Below, one piece after another: positions 1 to 7,173 of a stretch of DNA of 32,428 nt (positions are counted from its first letter, which is position 1; each line of letters starts with the position of its first letter). The notes under the pieces were generated by a model, which saw only the letters and a list, made by a program, of their open reading frames with translations, was not told where the DNA came from and did no database searches. The translations under genes were made by a program, and so were the position numbers. Source of the DNA: an uncultured Bacilli bacterium (GTDB taxonomy: Bacteria > Bacillota_I > Bacilli_A > RF39 > UBA660); contig CAKPFG010000012.1 of NCBI GenBank assembly GCA_934153675.1, positions 1 through 32,428 on the forward strand. The letters run 5' to 3'.

Positions 1-257
1 TTACATATAACTTCTTTACCTGAGTATTCAATTTCTAAATCACTTATGTTTGTTGGAAATTCTCCTTTATCTAGTAAATAATTAGCTACGGCAAGTTCTA
101 TACTTTTTCCGTATGCATCAACACTTCTTTTATTAGCTGATTCCTTAGAGTGTTTTACAATATTTAATACTATTGGGGTTACTATTAGTGCTAATATAGC
201 TAGTATTACTAATACGGCTATTAATTCTATTAATGTAAATGCTTTTTTATTTTTCAT
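1..257 (-). CDS. Prepilin-like protein, N-terminal part only (copy 0, cut by window edge)
   Basis: Only the first 85 codons are visible; the gene runs off the left edge of the window, so this is truncation by the window, not a pseudogene. The product begins MKNKKAFTLIELIAV, a type IV prepilin/pseudopilin leader with probable cleavage before Phe-7 (Ala at -1 instead of the usual Gly, Glu at +5), followed by one long hydrophobic helix and the start of the soluble pilin module. It is almost identical in this part to the copies beginning at 1852, 7079 and 16850. The start has the best Shine-Dalgarno of the family (AGGAGG, about 5 nt before ATG) and sits about 23 nt after a TGCTATTAT extended -10. 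Whether it carries the same C-terminal variable domain cannot be seen. Confidence 0.9.
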   Translation of the reverse strand, partial: MKNKKAFTLIELIAVLVILAILALIVTPIVLNIVKHSKESANKRSVDAYGKSIELAVANYLLDKGEFPTNISDLEIEYSGKEVIC

Positions 258-280
258 ATATCCTCCTACCTTACGTATTC

Positions 281-289
281 ATAATAGCA
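281..289 (-). promoter_or_regulatory. Extended -10 promoter of prepilin copy 0
   Basis: On the minus strand this reads TGCTATTAT, an extended -10 (TGn plus TATTAT). It lies about 23 nt before the start codon and predicts a leader of only about 15-20 nt. The same element occurs at the same distance in copies 1, 2 and 3 (1876-1884, 7100-7108, 16874-16882). The -35 is weak (AGCTTT at 17 bp, also seen in copy 1). Confidence 0.6.
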
Positions 290-360
290 TAATTAATTAA
301 AAAAAGCTACCACTTCAAAATAAAAAATAGCAGTAATAATTACTACCTTTGTATAAATAA

Positions 361-392
361 AACTTTCAATAACTTATAAATTATTGAAAGTT
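361..392 (-). terminator. Rho-independent terminator 3' of prepilin copy 1
   Basis: 12-bp stem (AACTTTCAATAA / TTATTGAAAGTT) with an 8-nt loop, followed on the minus strand by a T-rich TTTTATTT tract. It lies about 170 nt after the stop of the copy-1 gene. The same hairpin occurs at 31363-31394 and, weaker, at 15828-15859. Confidence 0.75.
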
Positions 393-466
393 CTTTTAAA
401 TATTAGTAAGACTACTCCCTATATTATAAATAGCAAATCGCTCATCACAGCAAAGCTATCTATCAC

Positions 467-488
467 AATAATTTGTGAACAAATTATT
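467..488. repeat. Conserved inverted repeat in the 3' flank of copy 1
   Basis: AATAATTTG, TGAA loop, CAAATTATT: a 9-bp stem with a 4-nt loop, without a T-run behind it, so not an obvious terminator. It recurs at 31468-31489 (identical) and at 5946-5967 (8-bp arms with a different 6-nt loop). Conservation of the arms with a changed loop suggests that the structure is what is retained. Confidence 0.65.
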
Positions 489-559
489 ATAAATTATTAA
501 GTATCATTTACAATATATTTTTAGCTTTTCTACTTTTTTAATTTCTGTTATCCTTCCTC

Positions 560-1852
560 TTAGATAGCAGATTTTAAAAGGGTTATAACAGGGCGCACGG
601 AACCGTTGTTGCCAAGCACATAGATGTCGCGCACGGAACCGTATTTGTTATACGCATCGTGGTAGTTCACACCCCACACGTAATGAGAGTTATCTCCATA
701 TTGACTCATCGTCCAATACCAATAGTTAGTGTTAAATAGAAATATTTTATATGGTGATGAGGCACAAGAACTACTAGAACATCCTAAATTATTTATTAAT
801 TCATCATATGTTATTAATCTTACCCTATAGCCTGTTTTATCTTCTTTTAGGTCACTTGCCTTTAGTTTATCTAATGCCCAGGCATCTACTACATATTTTA
901 CTTCGCTTTTGGCATAATCTGTCGTACATCCATCTTTTATCCATTTATAACCATTACGTCCACACGTTGAACTTGAATAGTATGCCATTCCTCCGTATCC
1001 ATTTCTATCATAGGCTTTTTGATAATTTGAGTCACTTGTATAACTTGTTACATACATATTAACATGATTATTTTCTGTTCCTACTCCACCATATTTATTT
1101 ACTTCAGCTACTGTTATTGGTTCTCTTTTTAGTAGTGTTACAGAATCACTATTCTCATCACTATTTTCTATAACATAAAAATTAATACCATTATATGTGA
1201 TTTCATCACCTATTTTATAGGTTTTATACTTTATTTTTCCATAGTGATAATATCCATCTTCATTATTTGAATCTTTTACTTCTTTTTTATCAAGAATACA
1301 TTCTGTTAAATATACCGTACCATCATAATTAATGGTAACATTACATTTGATACTTTTTAAATTATAATCTAACTTTAAAGTTTGATAATCTTCTGGTAAT
1401 TTATTATTACTTGCTTTATATTCACTGATAGCTTTTTCTAATGATTTTCCATACATATCAACATATTCTTCATTAGTTAAACCTTTTTTACCATAGTGAT
1501 ACCATCCATCGCTAGTGTTTTTATCTTTAACATCACTACTTCCTACTTTGCATTCTGATAAATATACACTTGAATCTTCATTTAATAAAGAAATATTACA
1601 TATAACCTCTTTACCTGAGTATTCAATTTCTAAATCACTTATGTTTGTTGGAAATTCTCCTTTATCTAGTAAATAATTAGCTACGGCAAGTTCTATACTT
1701 TTTCCGTATGCATCAACACTTCTTTTATTAGCTGATTCCATAGAGCGTTTTACGATATTTAATACTATTGGGGTTACTATTAGTGCTAATATAGCTAGTA
1801 TTACTAATACGGCTATTAATTCTATTAATGTAAATGCTTTTTTATTTTTCAT
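560..1852 (-). CDS. Pilin-like surface protein with duplicated pilin module and C-terminal variable lectin-like domain (copy 1)
   Basis: 430 aa. Residues 1-40 form a type IV prepilin leader and hydrophobic helix (KKA before FTLIEL). Residues 43-122 and 127-206 are two diverged copies of the same ~80-aa soluble module (YGKS... to ...YHYGK, two Cys each); all other complete copies have only one. Residues ~208-430 form a C-terminal domain starting YKIGDEITYNGINFYVI and ending in a YWTMSQ - VRPVITLLKSAI frame, resembling FGE/C-type-lectin-like domains used as DGR targets. Between these anchors (about 386-418) lies the variable tract, longer than in the paralogues by six codons, with the GGTTCCGTGCGC segment occurring twice. 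The start is preceded by a modest GGTAGGAAG Shine-Dalgarno. Expected role: surface or secreted pilus tip/adhesin, exported by a type IV pilin system not seen here (inference). No reverse transcriptase lies nearby. Confidence 0.85.
   Translation of the reverse strand: MKNKKAFTLIELIAVLVILAILALIVTPIVLNIVKRSMESANKRSVDAYGKSIELAVANYLLDKGEFPTNISDLEIEYSGKEVICNISLLNEDSSVYLSECKVGSSDVKDKNTSDGWYHYGKKGLTNEEYVDMYGKSLEKAISEYKASNNKLPEDYQTLKLDYNLKSIKCNVTINYDGTVYLTECILDKKEVKDSNNEDGYYHYGKIKYKTYKIGDEITYNGINFYVIENSDENSDSVTLLKREPITVAEVNKYGGVGTENNHVNMYVTSYTSDSNYQKAYDRNGYGGMAYYSSSTCGRNGYKWIKDGCTTDYAKSEVKYVVDAWALDKLKASDLKEDKTGYRVRLITYDELINNLGCSSSSCASSPYKIFLFNTNYWYWTMSQYGDNSHYVWGVNYHDAYNKYGSVRDIYVLGNNGSVRPVITLLKSAI
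591..690 (-). other. Variable tract of copy 1 (DGR-like variable repeat)
   Basis: GC-rich, NNC-codon-rich coding tract between conserved SQYGD and VRPVIT. The gene-distal boundary is the invariant GTGCGCCCTGTTATAACC. It contains two GGTTCCGTGCGC units 36 nt apart, making it six codons longer than the tracts in copies 2-4. Confidence 0.65.
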
Positions 1853-1875
1853 ATATCTTCCTACCTTATGTATTC

Positions 1876-1884
1876 ATAATATCA
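1876..1884 (-). promoter_or_regulatory. Extended -10 promoter of prepilin copy 1
   Basis: TGATATTAT on the minus strand, about 23 nt before the ATG, with AGCTTT 17 bp upstream as a weak -35. It has the same arrangement as the other family members. Confidence 0.6.
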
Positions 1885-1907
1885 TATTTAAAATAATAAA
1901 GCTATAG

Positions 1908-1932
1908 TAAAAAAAAGCTAATAAAGCTTTTT
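1908..1932 (-). terminator. Terminator of yneF
   Basis: On the minus strand AAAAGC - loop - GCTTTT followed by further T residues, starting right at the yneF stop codon. It separates yneF from prepilin copy 1. Confidence 0.7.
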
Positions 1933-2140
1933 ACATATATTTATTCATTGATTTCATCATTTGATTTACTTGCTTTTGTGATGGAGTACGGCCCATTTGC
2001 ATCATCATCGCTCTAATCATTTGTTCATTTATTGGAGGATTTTTTTTCATATATTTTTTAGTATATGTACGAGCTATTAAAAATCCAATTATAACACCTA
2101 CTACTAAACCACCTAATATTTGTAATATATCTATTAACAT
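1931..2140 (-). CDS. yneF: YneF-family (UPF0154) small membrane protein
   Basis: 69 aa, the usual size of the family. One N-terminal membrane segment (about residues 5-24, rich in Gly/Ile/Val) is followed by a basic, Met-rich cytoplasmic tail containing NPPINEQMIRAMMMQMG and GRTPSQKQVNQ, which is the recognisable UPF0154 signature of Firmicutes and Mollicutes. The function of the family is not established. It has its own promoter (2162-2190) and terminator, so it appears monocistronic. Start ATG at 2140 is preceded by AAAGGAAT. Confidence 0.9.
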   Translation of the reverse strand: MLIDILQILGGLVVGVIIGFLIARTYTKKYMKKNPPINEQMIRAMMMQMGRTPSQKQVNQMMKSMNKYM

Positions 2141-2161
2141 TCAATCATTCCTTTCTTTAGT

Positions 2162-2190
2162 ATTTTACTATAAAAATATATAAATATCAA
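2162..2190 (-). promoter_or_regulatory. Sigma-A promoter of yneF
   Basis: TTGATA, 17 bp, TAAAAT on the minus strand, ending 21 nt before the yneF start codon. Confidence 0.65.
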
Positions 2191-2215
2191 GAAAAAGAAA
2201 GAAATATACATAAAA

Positions 2216-2233
2216 TGCCAACAATAGTTGGCA
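2216..2233 (-). terminator. Terminator of the 50-aa gene
   Basis: TGCCAAC - loop - GTTGGCA, followed on the minus strand by TTTTATG. It lies just after the stop of the 50-aa ORF at 2251. Confidence 0.65.
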
Positions 2234-2250
2234 TATAGATAAATTTTATT

Positions 2251-2403
2251 TTATCCTTTACATTCTAGTTTTTTATTTATTTTATCCATAGTATTATCTA
2301 CTACTTTAGTGGCCTCTTTTTTTACCTTGCTACCATATTTTTGATAAGCTAAAACCATTGCACCACCTGCAGCAACAAGCATAACATCTTTTGCCATTTT
2401 CAT
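2251..2403 (-). CDS. Small hypothetical protein, 50 aa
   Basis: An ORF of 50 codons below the usual length cut-off. It begins MKMAKDVMLVAAGGAMVLA, has a short Gly/Ala-rich hydrophobic segment (about residues 6-19), and continues into a basic region KYGSKVKKEATKVVDN, ending in a Cys-containing KKLECKG. The start has a strong GAGGTGAT Shine-Dalgarno, and the ORF is bracketed by a plausible promoter (TTGTAT-17-TATTCT upstream) and a terminator hairpin, which together support translation. I do not recognise the family; the size and shape are those of a small membrane-associated protein. Confidence 0.7.
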   Translation of the reverse strand: MKMAKDVMLVAAGGAMVLAYQKYGSKVKKEATKVVDNTMDKINKKLECKG

Positions 2404-2468
2404 TTTATCACCTCACTAGAATATAGTATATATTATCTATATACAATACTATTATGAGTAATATAAAA

Positions 2469-4664
2469 TTATTTATTCAATTTATTTAACAAATCTGTTT
2501 TTCTTTGCTTTTCGTTAATATTTTCTACACTATATAAAAAAGCTTCACTACTTCCTATTAATATTAATTTTTTCTTAGCTCGAGTAACTCCCGTATATAT
2601 TAATTTACGATATAACATTCTATGATAGCTCTCACATATTGGCATAATAACTAATTCAAATTCACTACCTTGACTTTTGTGGATACTCATAATAAATCCA
2701 TGTTTAATATTTATTAAATCTTTATGTTCATAATTTACTAAATTACCATCAAAATCTATTAACACTTCCTTTTTCCCACTACTACTATTATATGGCTCTA
2801 ATATTTTTTGAATAACACCTATATCACCATTATATATATTATTATCTGGAATGTTTACAAGTTGTAATACCTTATCTCCTTCACGAAATATTGTATCTCC
2901 ATATTTTAATTCTTTTTTAGTACTATTTTTAGGATTAAAAATATTTTGTAACTCTTTATTTAAATTATCTATACCATTAACACCTTTATACATAGGAGCC
3001 ATTACTTGAATTTTTTTATAATCATAACCCTTTACTATTGCTAATTTGCAAACCTTAATAAGAGATCTAATAATATCACTACCATCACATTTTATAAAAC
3101 GATAATCATCTTTATCTGTCAAATAATCGCTAAGCGAATTATTTCTAATCTCTTTAGCAAGAACAGGTATATAACTATCACTTTTTTGTCTATATAAACA
3201 ATTTAAATATACCGTATCTACTATTTTGCTATTAATTAAATCTTGTAAAACATTTCCTGCACCTACACTTGGTAATTGATTATAATCTCCAACCAACACA
3301 AGTTTAATATTACTAGTAAGCCCTTTTAATAAACTATCTAATAAAAAATTATCTATCATACTAACTTCATCTATAATAATTAATTTATGATAATCTTTAT
3401 TATATTCATTAACACCAAAAGTAGAAGTTTCCCTATTCCATTTTAAAAATCTATGAATTGTTTGAGCTTTAAAAGAAGTAGATTCCATCATTCTTTTACT
3501 TGCTCTTCCAGTAGGTGCCAAAAGAAGAATATCATCTTCACTTTCCTTAAGGCTAAGCTTATTAATTTTTACATATATATTTATAATTGCTTTTATAATA
3601 GTAGTTTTACCAACACCTGGTCCACCTGTAATAATAGTAATATTATTATTAATAGCTTTTTTGATTGCTTCTTTTTGCAAATCATTATAATTAATATTAC
3701 TATTATTTTCTAAATCTTTAATATATTTATCAATATTTTTATAATGATTACCCTCTTTAGTAGCTAAATATTTAATTTTATTTGCAATCATAACCTCTGC
3801 ATCATAAATATCTATTAAAAAAAACTTACTATCATCTATAATTATTTTTAAATCACTAGCTAAATTATTAAGACACTCATCTATTAAAGAATGATCAATA
3901 TTAGTATGATTATATTTATTTAAATTATTAACAATTTCTTCATAATTAGAATAAGTATCACCTGTTTTTATACTTAATTGTTTCATTATATAAACAATAC
4001 AAGCTTCAATTCTTCTATTATCAAGAAAATCAATATTTAAATTCATACTAATTTCATCTAATTTAACAAAATTAATATCTTCTATATCATCTATTATTTG
4101 ATATGGATTATGATTTAAAATTTTCAAAGTATTATTCTTATAAAAATTATATATAGCAAGTGAATCATCCATATTAAAACCAAGTTTATTTAGTTTAATA
4201 ATAATTTTCTGACTTTCTTCATATTTAATTAAAGTATCATAAATCATAAATGCCTTTTTAGAACTTAATTTAGGAACATTATTTAAGACACTTTTGTCAT
4301 TAACAATTTTATCTAATGCATCCTCACCTAAAGTATCTACAATCTTTTTAGCTAGTGATTTACCAATTCCTTTAAACATATCACTGGAAAGATAAGCAAT
4401 TACACCATCTTTATCTTCTGGTTTTATTCTTTCATAGCTCGATACATCAAACTGGAAACCATACTTAGGATGAACTACACAATTTCCATAAAAATAATAA
4501 AGATCATTCCTGTTTAACGATTCAAAATTTCCTTTAAATGTTATTGTCTTAGATATGAAATCCTTCATTTGATCTATATTAGTATCAAGAACTCTAAATA
4601 TTCCAATAACAAATGTATCATTTTCATAAATACTACTTCTATAATTTCCTTTAATAAAATCCAT
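2469..4664 (-). CDS. recD2: RecD2-type 5'-3' DNA helicase
   Basis: Superfamily 1B helicase of the RecD/TraA type that acts without RecBC in Firmicutes. An N-terminal helix-hairpin-helix region (FKGIGKSLAKKI) precedes the motor; numbering from the TTG at 4676, the Walker A GGPGVGKT is at 351-358, Walker B DEVSM at 436-440, GDYNQLPSVG at 463-472, then YRQ, and the C-terminal SIHKSQGSE and YTGVTRAKK motifs. All helicase motifs look intact; length about 731 aa is normal. The reading frame is open up to a TTG at 4676, but I prefer the ATG at 4664, preceded by GGGTGA. It lies downstream of prs but is separated from it by a strong hairpin at 4693-4717. Family role: genome maintenance (mismatch or replication-fork processing). 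Confidence 0.93.
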   Translation of the reverse strand: MDFIKGNYRSSIYENDTFVIGIFRVLDTNIDQMKDFISKTITFKGNFESLNRNDLYYFYGNCVVHPKYGFQFDVSSYERIKPEDKDGVIAYLSSDMFKGIGKSLAKKIVDTLGEDALDKIVNDKSVLNNVPKLSSKKAFMIYDTLIKYEESQKIIIKLNKLGFNMDDSLAIYNFYKNNTLKILNHNPYQIIDDIEDINFVKLDEISMNLNIDFLDNRRIEACIVYIMKQLSIKTGDTYSNYEEIVNNLNKYNHTNIDHSLIDECLNNLASDLKIIIDDSKFFLIDIYDAEVMIANKIKYLATKEGNHYKNIDKYIKDLENNSNINYNDLQKEAIKKAINNNITIITGGPGVGKTTIIKAIINIYVKINKLSLKESEDDILLLAPTGRASKRMMESTSFKAQTIHRFLKWNRETSTFGVNEYNKDYHKLIIIDEVSMIDNFLLDSLLKGLTSNIKLVLVGDYNQLPSVGAGNVLQDLINSKIVDTVYLNCLYRQKSDSYIPVLAKEIRNNSLSDYLTDKDDYRFIKCDGSDIIRSLIKVCKLAIVKGYDYKKIQVMAPMYKGVNGIDNLNKELQNIFNPKNSTKKELKYGDTIFREGDKVLQLVNIPDNNIYNGDIGVIQKILEPYNSSSGKKEVLIDFDGNLVNYEHKDLINIKHGFIMSIHKSQGSEFELVIMPICESYHRMLYRKLIYTGVTRAKKKLILIGSSEAFLYSVENINEKQRKTDLLNKLNK

Positions 4665-4692
4665 AACGTCACCCAAATTAAGTATATCAAAA

Positions 4693-4717
4693 AATAGTAT
4701 TAATTGCTAATACTATT
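4693..4717 (-). terminator. Terminator of prs, overlapping its stop codon
   Basis: AATAGTATTA - 5 nt - TAATACTATT followed by a T-run on the minus strand. The upstream arm includes the prs TAG stop (4713-4715). Confidence 0.8.
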
Positions 4718-5801
4718 TATTTAATTTTTTTATTTTTTCTTTTGTTTCTTCCTTAGCATTTAATAAATTGCCAATAGATTTATTTTCATTTATGTTACAT
4801 ATAATTGATGCCACCTTCATAGAACAATCAACAATTCTTATCCATTCTTTATTTTTAATTTCTTCAGGAATATAATTTAAATTTGTAACATATACCCTAT
4901 CAAAAATTTTTTCTTTATATGCTTTATCAAAATCTTCGTAACCTTTTGTAAATAAACCAAAAGTTGCTGCTAAAATAACTTTGCCAGCATGACGTTTTTT
5001 TAATTGTCTTGCCGAATCTAAAATTGAACCACCCGATGCAATCATATCATCGACTACAATAACATCTTTAAAAGTGATATCTCCCTCATATAAAAATTTA
5101 TGATTCATAATTGGATTTTTACCATCCGATACCTTGGAATAATCTCTTTGTTTATAAAATATACCTAATGGTACTCCGCCCAACATAGATGCATAAAAAT
5201 TAGCTCTTTGCATTGCACCAAAATCAGGACTTACAACCATTACATTAGAAAAATTTATATTTTCATTTTTTAAAATACCTAATATAATATCATCACTACA
5301 ATAAAAATTATTAATTGGCATTTTTAATGAAGCATTATCACAAGCCGCCTTATTATGAACATCAGCTGTAATTAATTCCTTTACACCATAATGAGCAAGT
5401 TCTCCAAGAGCCATTGCTAAATCCAAAGATTCCCTACCATTTCTTTTATCTTGACGTGATTGATATAAATACGGCATTACAACTGTAATTTTATATGCAT
5501 GACCACAGGTAGCATTTATTATTCTTTTTAAATCTTGAAAATGTTCATCTGGCATCATATGATGCTTTCCAACCTGACATTTATAAGTAATTGAGTAATT
5601 AGTAACATCACTTATAATATAAGTATCTTTCCCCCTTATTGAACTTTCAATAATACTTTTACCCTCACCATTATTAAATCTAATTAAATTAGGTCTTATT
5701 ATATAGTTTTCACTACTATTTTTAATTTTATTTATATTATCATTTACTTTACTCCCAAAATTTATAAAATTATCTGGAACAATTATTCTTAAATCTCTCA
5801 C
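4713..5801 (-). CDS. prs: Ribose-phosphate pyrophosphokinase (PRPP synthetase)
   Basis: 362 aa. Makes PRPP from ribose-5-phosphate and ATP for nucleotide, His and Trp synthesis; cytoplasmic. The PRPP-binding loop VVDDMIASGGS is at about 249-259. RQDKRNGRE (115-123) matches the conserved ATP-site region, and TADVHN and YKQRDY occupy the places of the catalytic DxH and flexible-loop elements. It is somewhat longer and more divergent than classical Prs: the region after DVTNYS lacks the canonical dimer-interface sequence and reads MMPDEHFQDLKRI instead, a form I associate with some Clostridia/Bacilli homologues. The start is GTG at 5801, directly behind AGGAGGG; no ATG is better placed. It has its own promoter (5825-5854). 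Confidence 0.9.
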   Translation of the reverse strand: MRDLRIIVPDNFINFGSKVNDNINKIKNSSENYIIRPNLIRFNNGEGKSIIESSIRGKDTYIISDVTNYSITYKCQVGKHHMMPDEHFQDLKRIINATCGHAYKITVVMPYLYQSRQDKRNGRESLDLAMALGELAHYGVKELITADVHNKAACDNASLKMPINNFYCSDDIILGILKNENINFSNVMVVSPDFGAMQRANFYASMLGGVPLGIFYKQRDYSKVSDGKNPIMNHKFLYEGDITFKDVIVVDDMIASGGSILDSARQLKKRHAGKVILAATFGLFTKGYEDFDKAYKEKIFDRVYVTNLNYIPEEIKNKEWIRIVDCSMKVASIICNINENKSIGNLLNAKEETKEKIKKLNK

Positions 5802-5824
5802 TAAACCCTCCTATATCTAGTCTA

Positions 5825-5854
5825 ATTATATAATATTTTAAAGATATAAATCAA
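5825..5854 (-). promoter_or_regulatory. Sigma-A promoter of prs
   Basis: TTGATT, 18 bp, TATAAT on the minus strand, 23 nt before the GTG start. Confidence 0.65.
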
Positions 5855-5860
5855 GAAAAA

Positions 5861-5885
5861 AGAACAAATTTATGATATTTGTTCT
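5861..5885 (-). terminator. Terminator 3' of prepilin copy 2
   Basis: AGAACAAAT - 7 nt - ATTTGTTCT followed on the minus strand by TTTTTTC. It lies about 155 nt after the copy-2 stop and just before the prs promoter. Confidence 0.75.
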
Positions 5886-5940
5886 CAAGATATAAACAAC
5901 ATTGAACATTTTTTTTAGATTTTTTTTAATGTTTATAACT

Positions 5941-6038
5941 ATCATAATAATTTACTAACAAATTATTATAAATTATTAAGTATCATTTACAGTATATTTT
6001 TAGCTTTTCTACTTATTTAGTTTTTGTTATTTCTCTTT
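5941..6038. repeat. Diverged partial copy of the pilin 3'-flank repeat
   Basis: Matches the gene-proximal half of the 182-bp repeat (from the inverted repeat to the stop codon of the gene) with a few substitutions. The inverted-repeat arms AATAATTT/AAATTATT are kept and the loop differs. Confidence 0.75.
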
Positions 6039-7079
6039 TTAGATAGCAGATTTTTTTATGGTTATAACAGGGCGCACGGTACCTTCGTTGTAATACGCAT
6101 TTAATCTGCCCACAAGGCCATTGCCGTACACACTCCACATTAAAGAAGGGGAATCTCCATATTGGCTCATGGTCCAATAACTATACCAATATTCACGATT
6201 ATATACCCAACTTGGTGTTTCTCCATTGCTTGATGGTGAAGCCGATGAATCATTCTTTTCATATCCTAAGTTATCTGTCAATTCATCATACGTTATTAAT
6301 CTTGCACTATAGCCGGTTTTATCTTCTTTTAAGTCACTTATCTTTAGTTTATCTAAAGCCCAGGCATCTACTACATATTTTACTTCACTTTTTGCATAAT
6401 CTGTCGTACATCCTGCAGAATCATTTTCTCCACATGTTGAACTTGAATAGTATGCCATTCCTCCGTATCCATTATTACGATATTCATAGGCTTTTTGATA
6501 ATATGAGGCACTTGTATCACTTGTTACATACATATTCACATGGTTATTTTCTGTTCCTACTCCGCCATATTTATTTACTTCAGCCACTGTTAATGGTTCT
6601 TCCTTTAGTAGTGTTACAGAATCACTATTCTCATCACTATTTTCTATAACATAAAAATTAATACCATTGTATGTTACTTCATCGCCTATTTTATAGGCTT
6701 TATAAGTTGTTTTTTTACCATAGTGATACCATCCATCGCTAGTATTTTTATCTTTAACATCACTACTTCCTACTTTGCATTCTGATAAGTATACACTTGA
6801 ATCTTCATTTAATAAAGAAATATTACATATAACCTCTTTCCCTGAGTATTCAATTTCTAAATCACTTATGTTTGTTGGAAATTCTCCTTTATCTAGTAAG
6901 TAATTAGCTACGGCAAGTTCTATACTTTTTCCGTATGCATCAACACTTCTTTTATTGGCTGATTCCTTAGAACGTTTTACGATATTTAATACTATTGGGG
7001 TTACTATTAGTGCTAATATAGCTAGTATTACTAATACGGCTATTAATTCTATTAATGTAAACGCTTTTTTTCTTTTCAT
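6039..7079 (-). CDS. Pilin-like surface protein with C-terminal variable domain (copy 2)
   Basis: 346 aa. The first ~120 residues are nearly identical to copy 1: prepilin leader, hydrophobic helix, one 80-aa module ending WYHYGK. The C-terminal domain follows (YKIGDEVTYNGINFYVI, then TCGEND, GCTTDY, the VVDAWALDKLK region, and GYSARLITYDEL). The YWTMSQYGD anchor is followed by the variable tract and GTVRPVITIKKSAI. Compared with copy 1 it has a single module and a tract six codons shorter. The C-terminal VITIKKSAI end is shared with copy 4, while copies 1 and 3 end VITLLKSAI, so there are two terminal subtypes. The Shine-Dalgarno (AAAGGTAGG) is moderate. It is monocistronic between the cdsA-rseP terminator and the prs promoter. 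Confidence 0.85.
   Translation of the reverse strand: MKRKKAFTLIELIAVLVILAILALIVTPIVLNIVKRSKESANKRSVDAYGKSIELAVANYLLDKGEFPTNISDLEIEYSGKEVICNISLLNEDSSVYLSECKVGSSDVKDKNTSDGWYHYGKKTTYKAYKIGDEVTYNGINFYVIENSDENSDSVTLLKEEPLTVAEVNKYGGVGTENNHVNMYVTSDTSASYYQKAYEYRNNGYGGMAYYSSSTCGENDSAGCTTDYAKSEVKYVVDAWALDKLKISDLKEDKTGYSARLITYDELTDNLGYEKNDSSASPSSNGETPSWVYNREYWYSYWTMSQYGDSPSLMWSVYGNGLVGRLNAYYNEGTVRPVITIKKSAI
6070..6155 (-). other. Variable tract of copy 2
   Basis: The coding tract between SQYGD and TVRPVIT. It differs from copy 3 at most codons between fixed TGG, GTG, TAT and GGT anchors. It contains more non-NNC codons (TTA, ATG, AGA, GAA) than the other copies. Confidence 0.6.
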
Positions 7080-7099
7080 ATATCCTACCTTTCATATTC

Positions 7100-7108
7100 A
7101 TAATAGCA
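7100..7108 (-). promoter_or_regulatory. Extended -10 promoter of prepilin copy 2
   Basis: TGCTATTAT on the minus strand, in the same position relative to the start codon as in copies 0, 1 and 3. Confidence 0.55.
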
Positions 7109-7126
7109 CAATTTATAAAAAAAGAA

Positions 7127-7151
7127 AAGAGTATTGAATATCAATACTCTT
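7127..7151 (-). terminator. Terminator of the cdsA-rseP operon
   Basis: Perfect 11-bp stem (AAGAGTATTGA / TCAATACTCTT) with a 3-nt loop, followed by a T-run on the minus strand, about 20 nt after the rseP stop. Confidence 0.85.
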
Positions 7152-7173
7152 AGAAAAAGTCATTATATTTACT

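Larger units (their letters stand above)
353..534. repeat. 182-bp intergenic repeat, identical to 31354-31535
   Basis: This non-coding block is identical by eye to 31354-31535, in the same orientation and the same position, just 3' of a pilin-like gene. It contains a 12-bp-stem terminator-type hairpin at 361-392 and a second inverted repeat at 467-488 (9-bp arms, TGAA loop). A partial, slightly diverged version of the gene-proximal half lies 3' of copy 2 at about 5941-6038. Copy 3 keeps only the terminator hairpin. The stretch 258-559 holds no gene. Confidence 0.9.

Noticed and set aside
1..257. Copy 0 as a broken pseudogene
   Set aside because: It is open to the window edge with a good start; truncation is due to the window.
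353..534. Insertion sequence or MITE for the 182-bp repeat
   Set aside because: No terminal inverted repeats or target duplications are seen at its ends, and its position is always just 3' of a pilin-like gene.
6212..6649. Plus-strand ORFs opposite the pilin-like genes (also near 808, 16037, 31729)
   Set aside because: They recur only because the sense genes are paralogous; composition (Leu/His rich), lack of ribosome sites and strand context mark them as antisense shadows.
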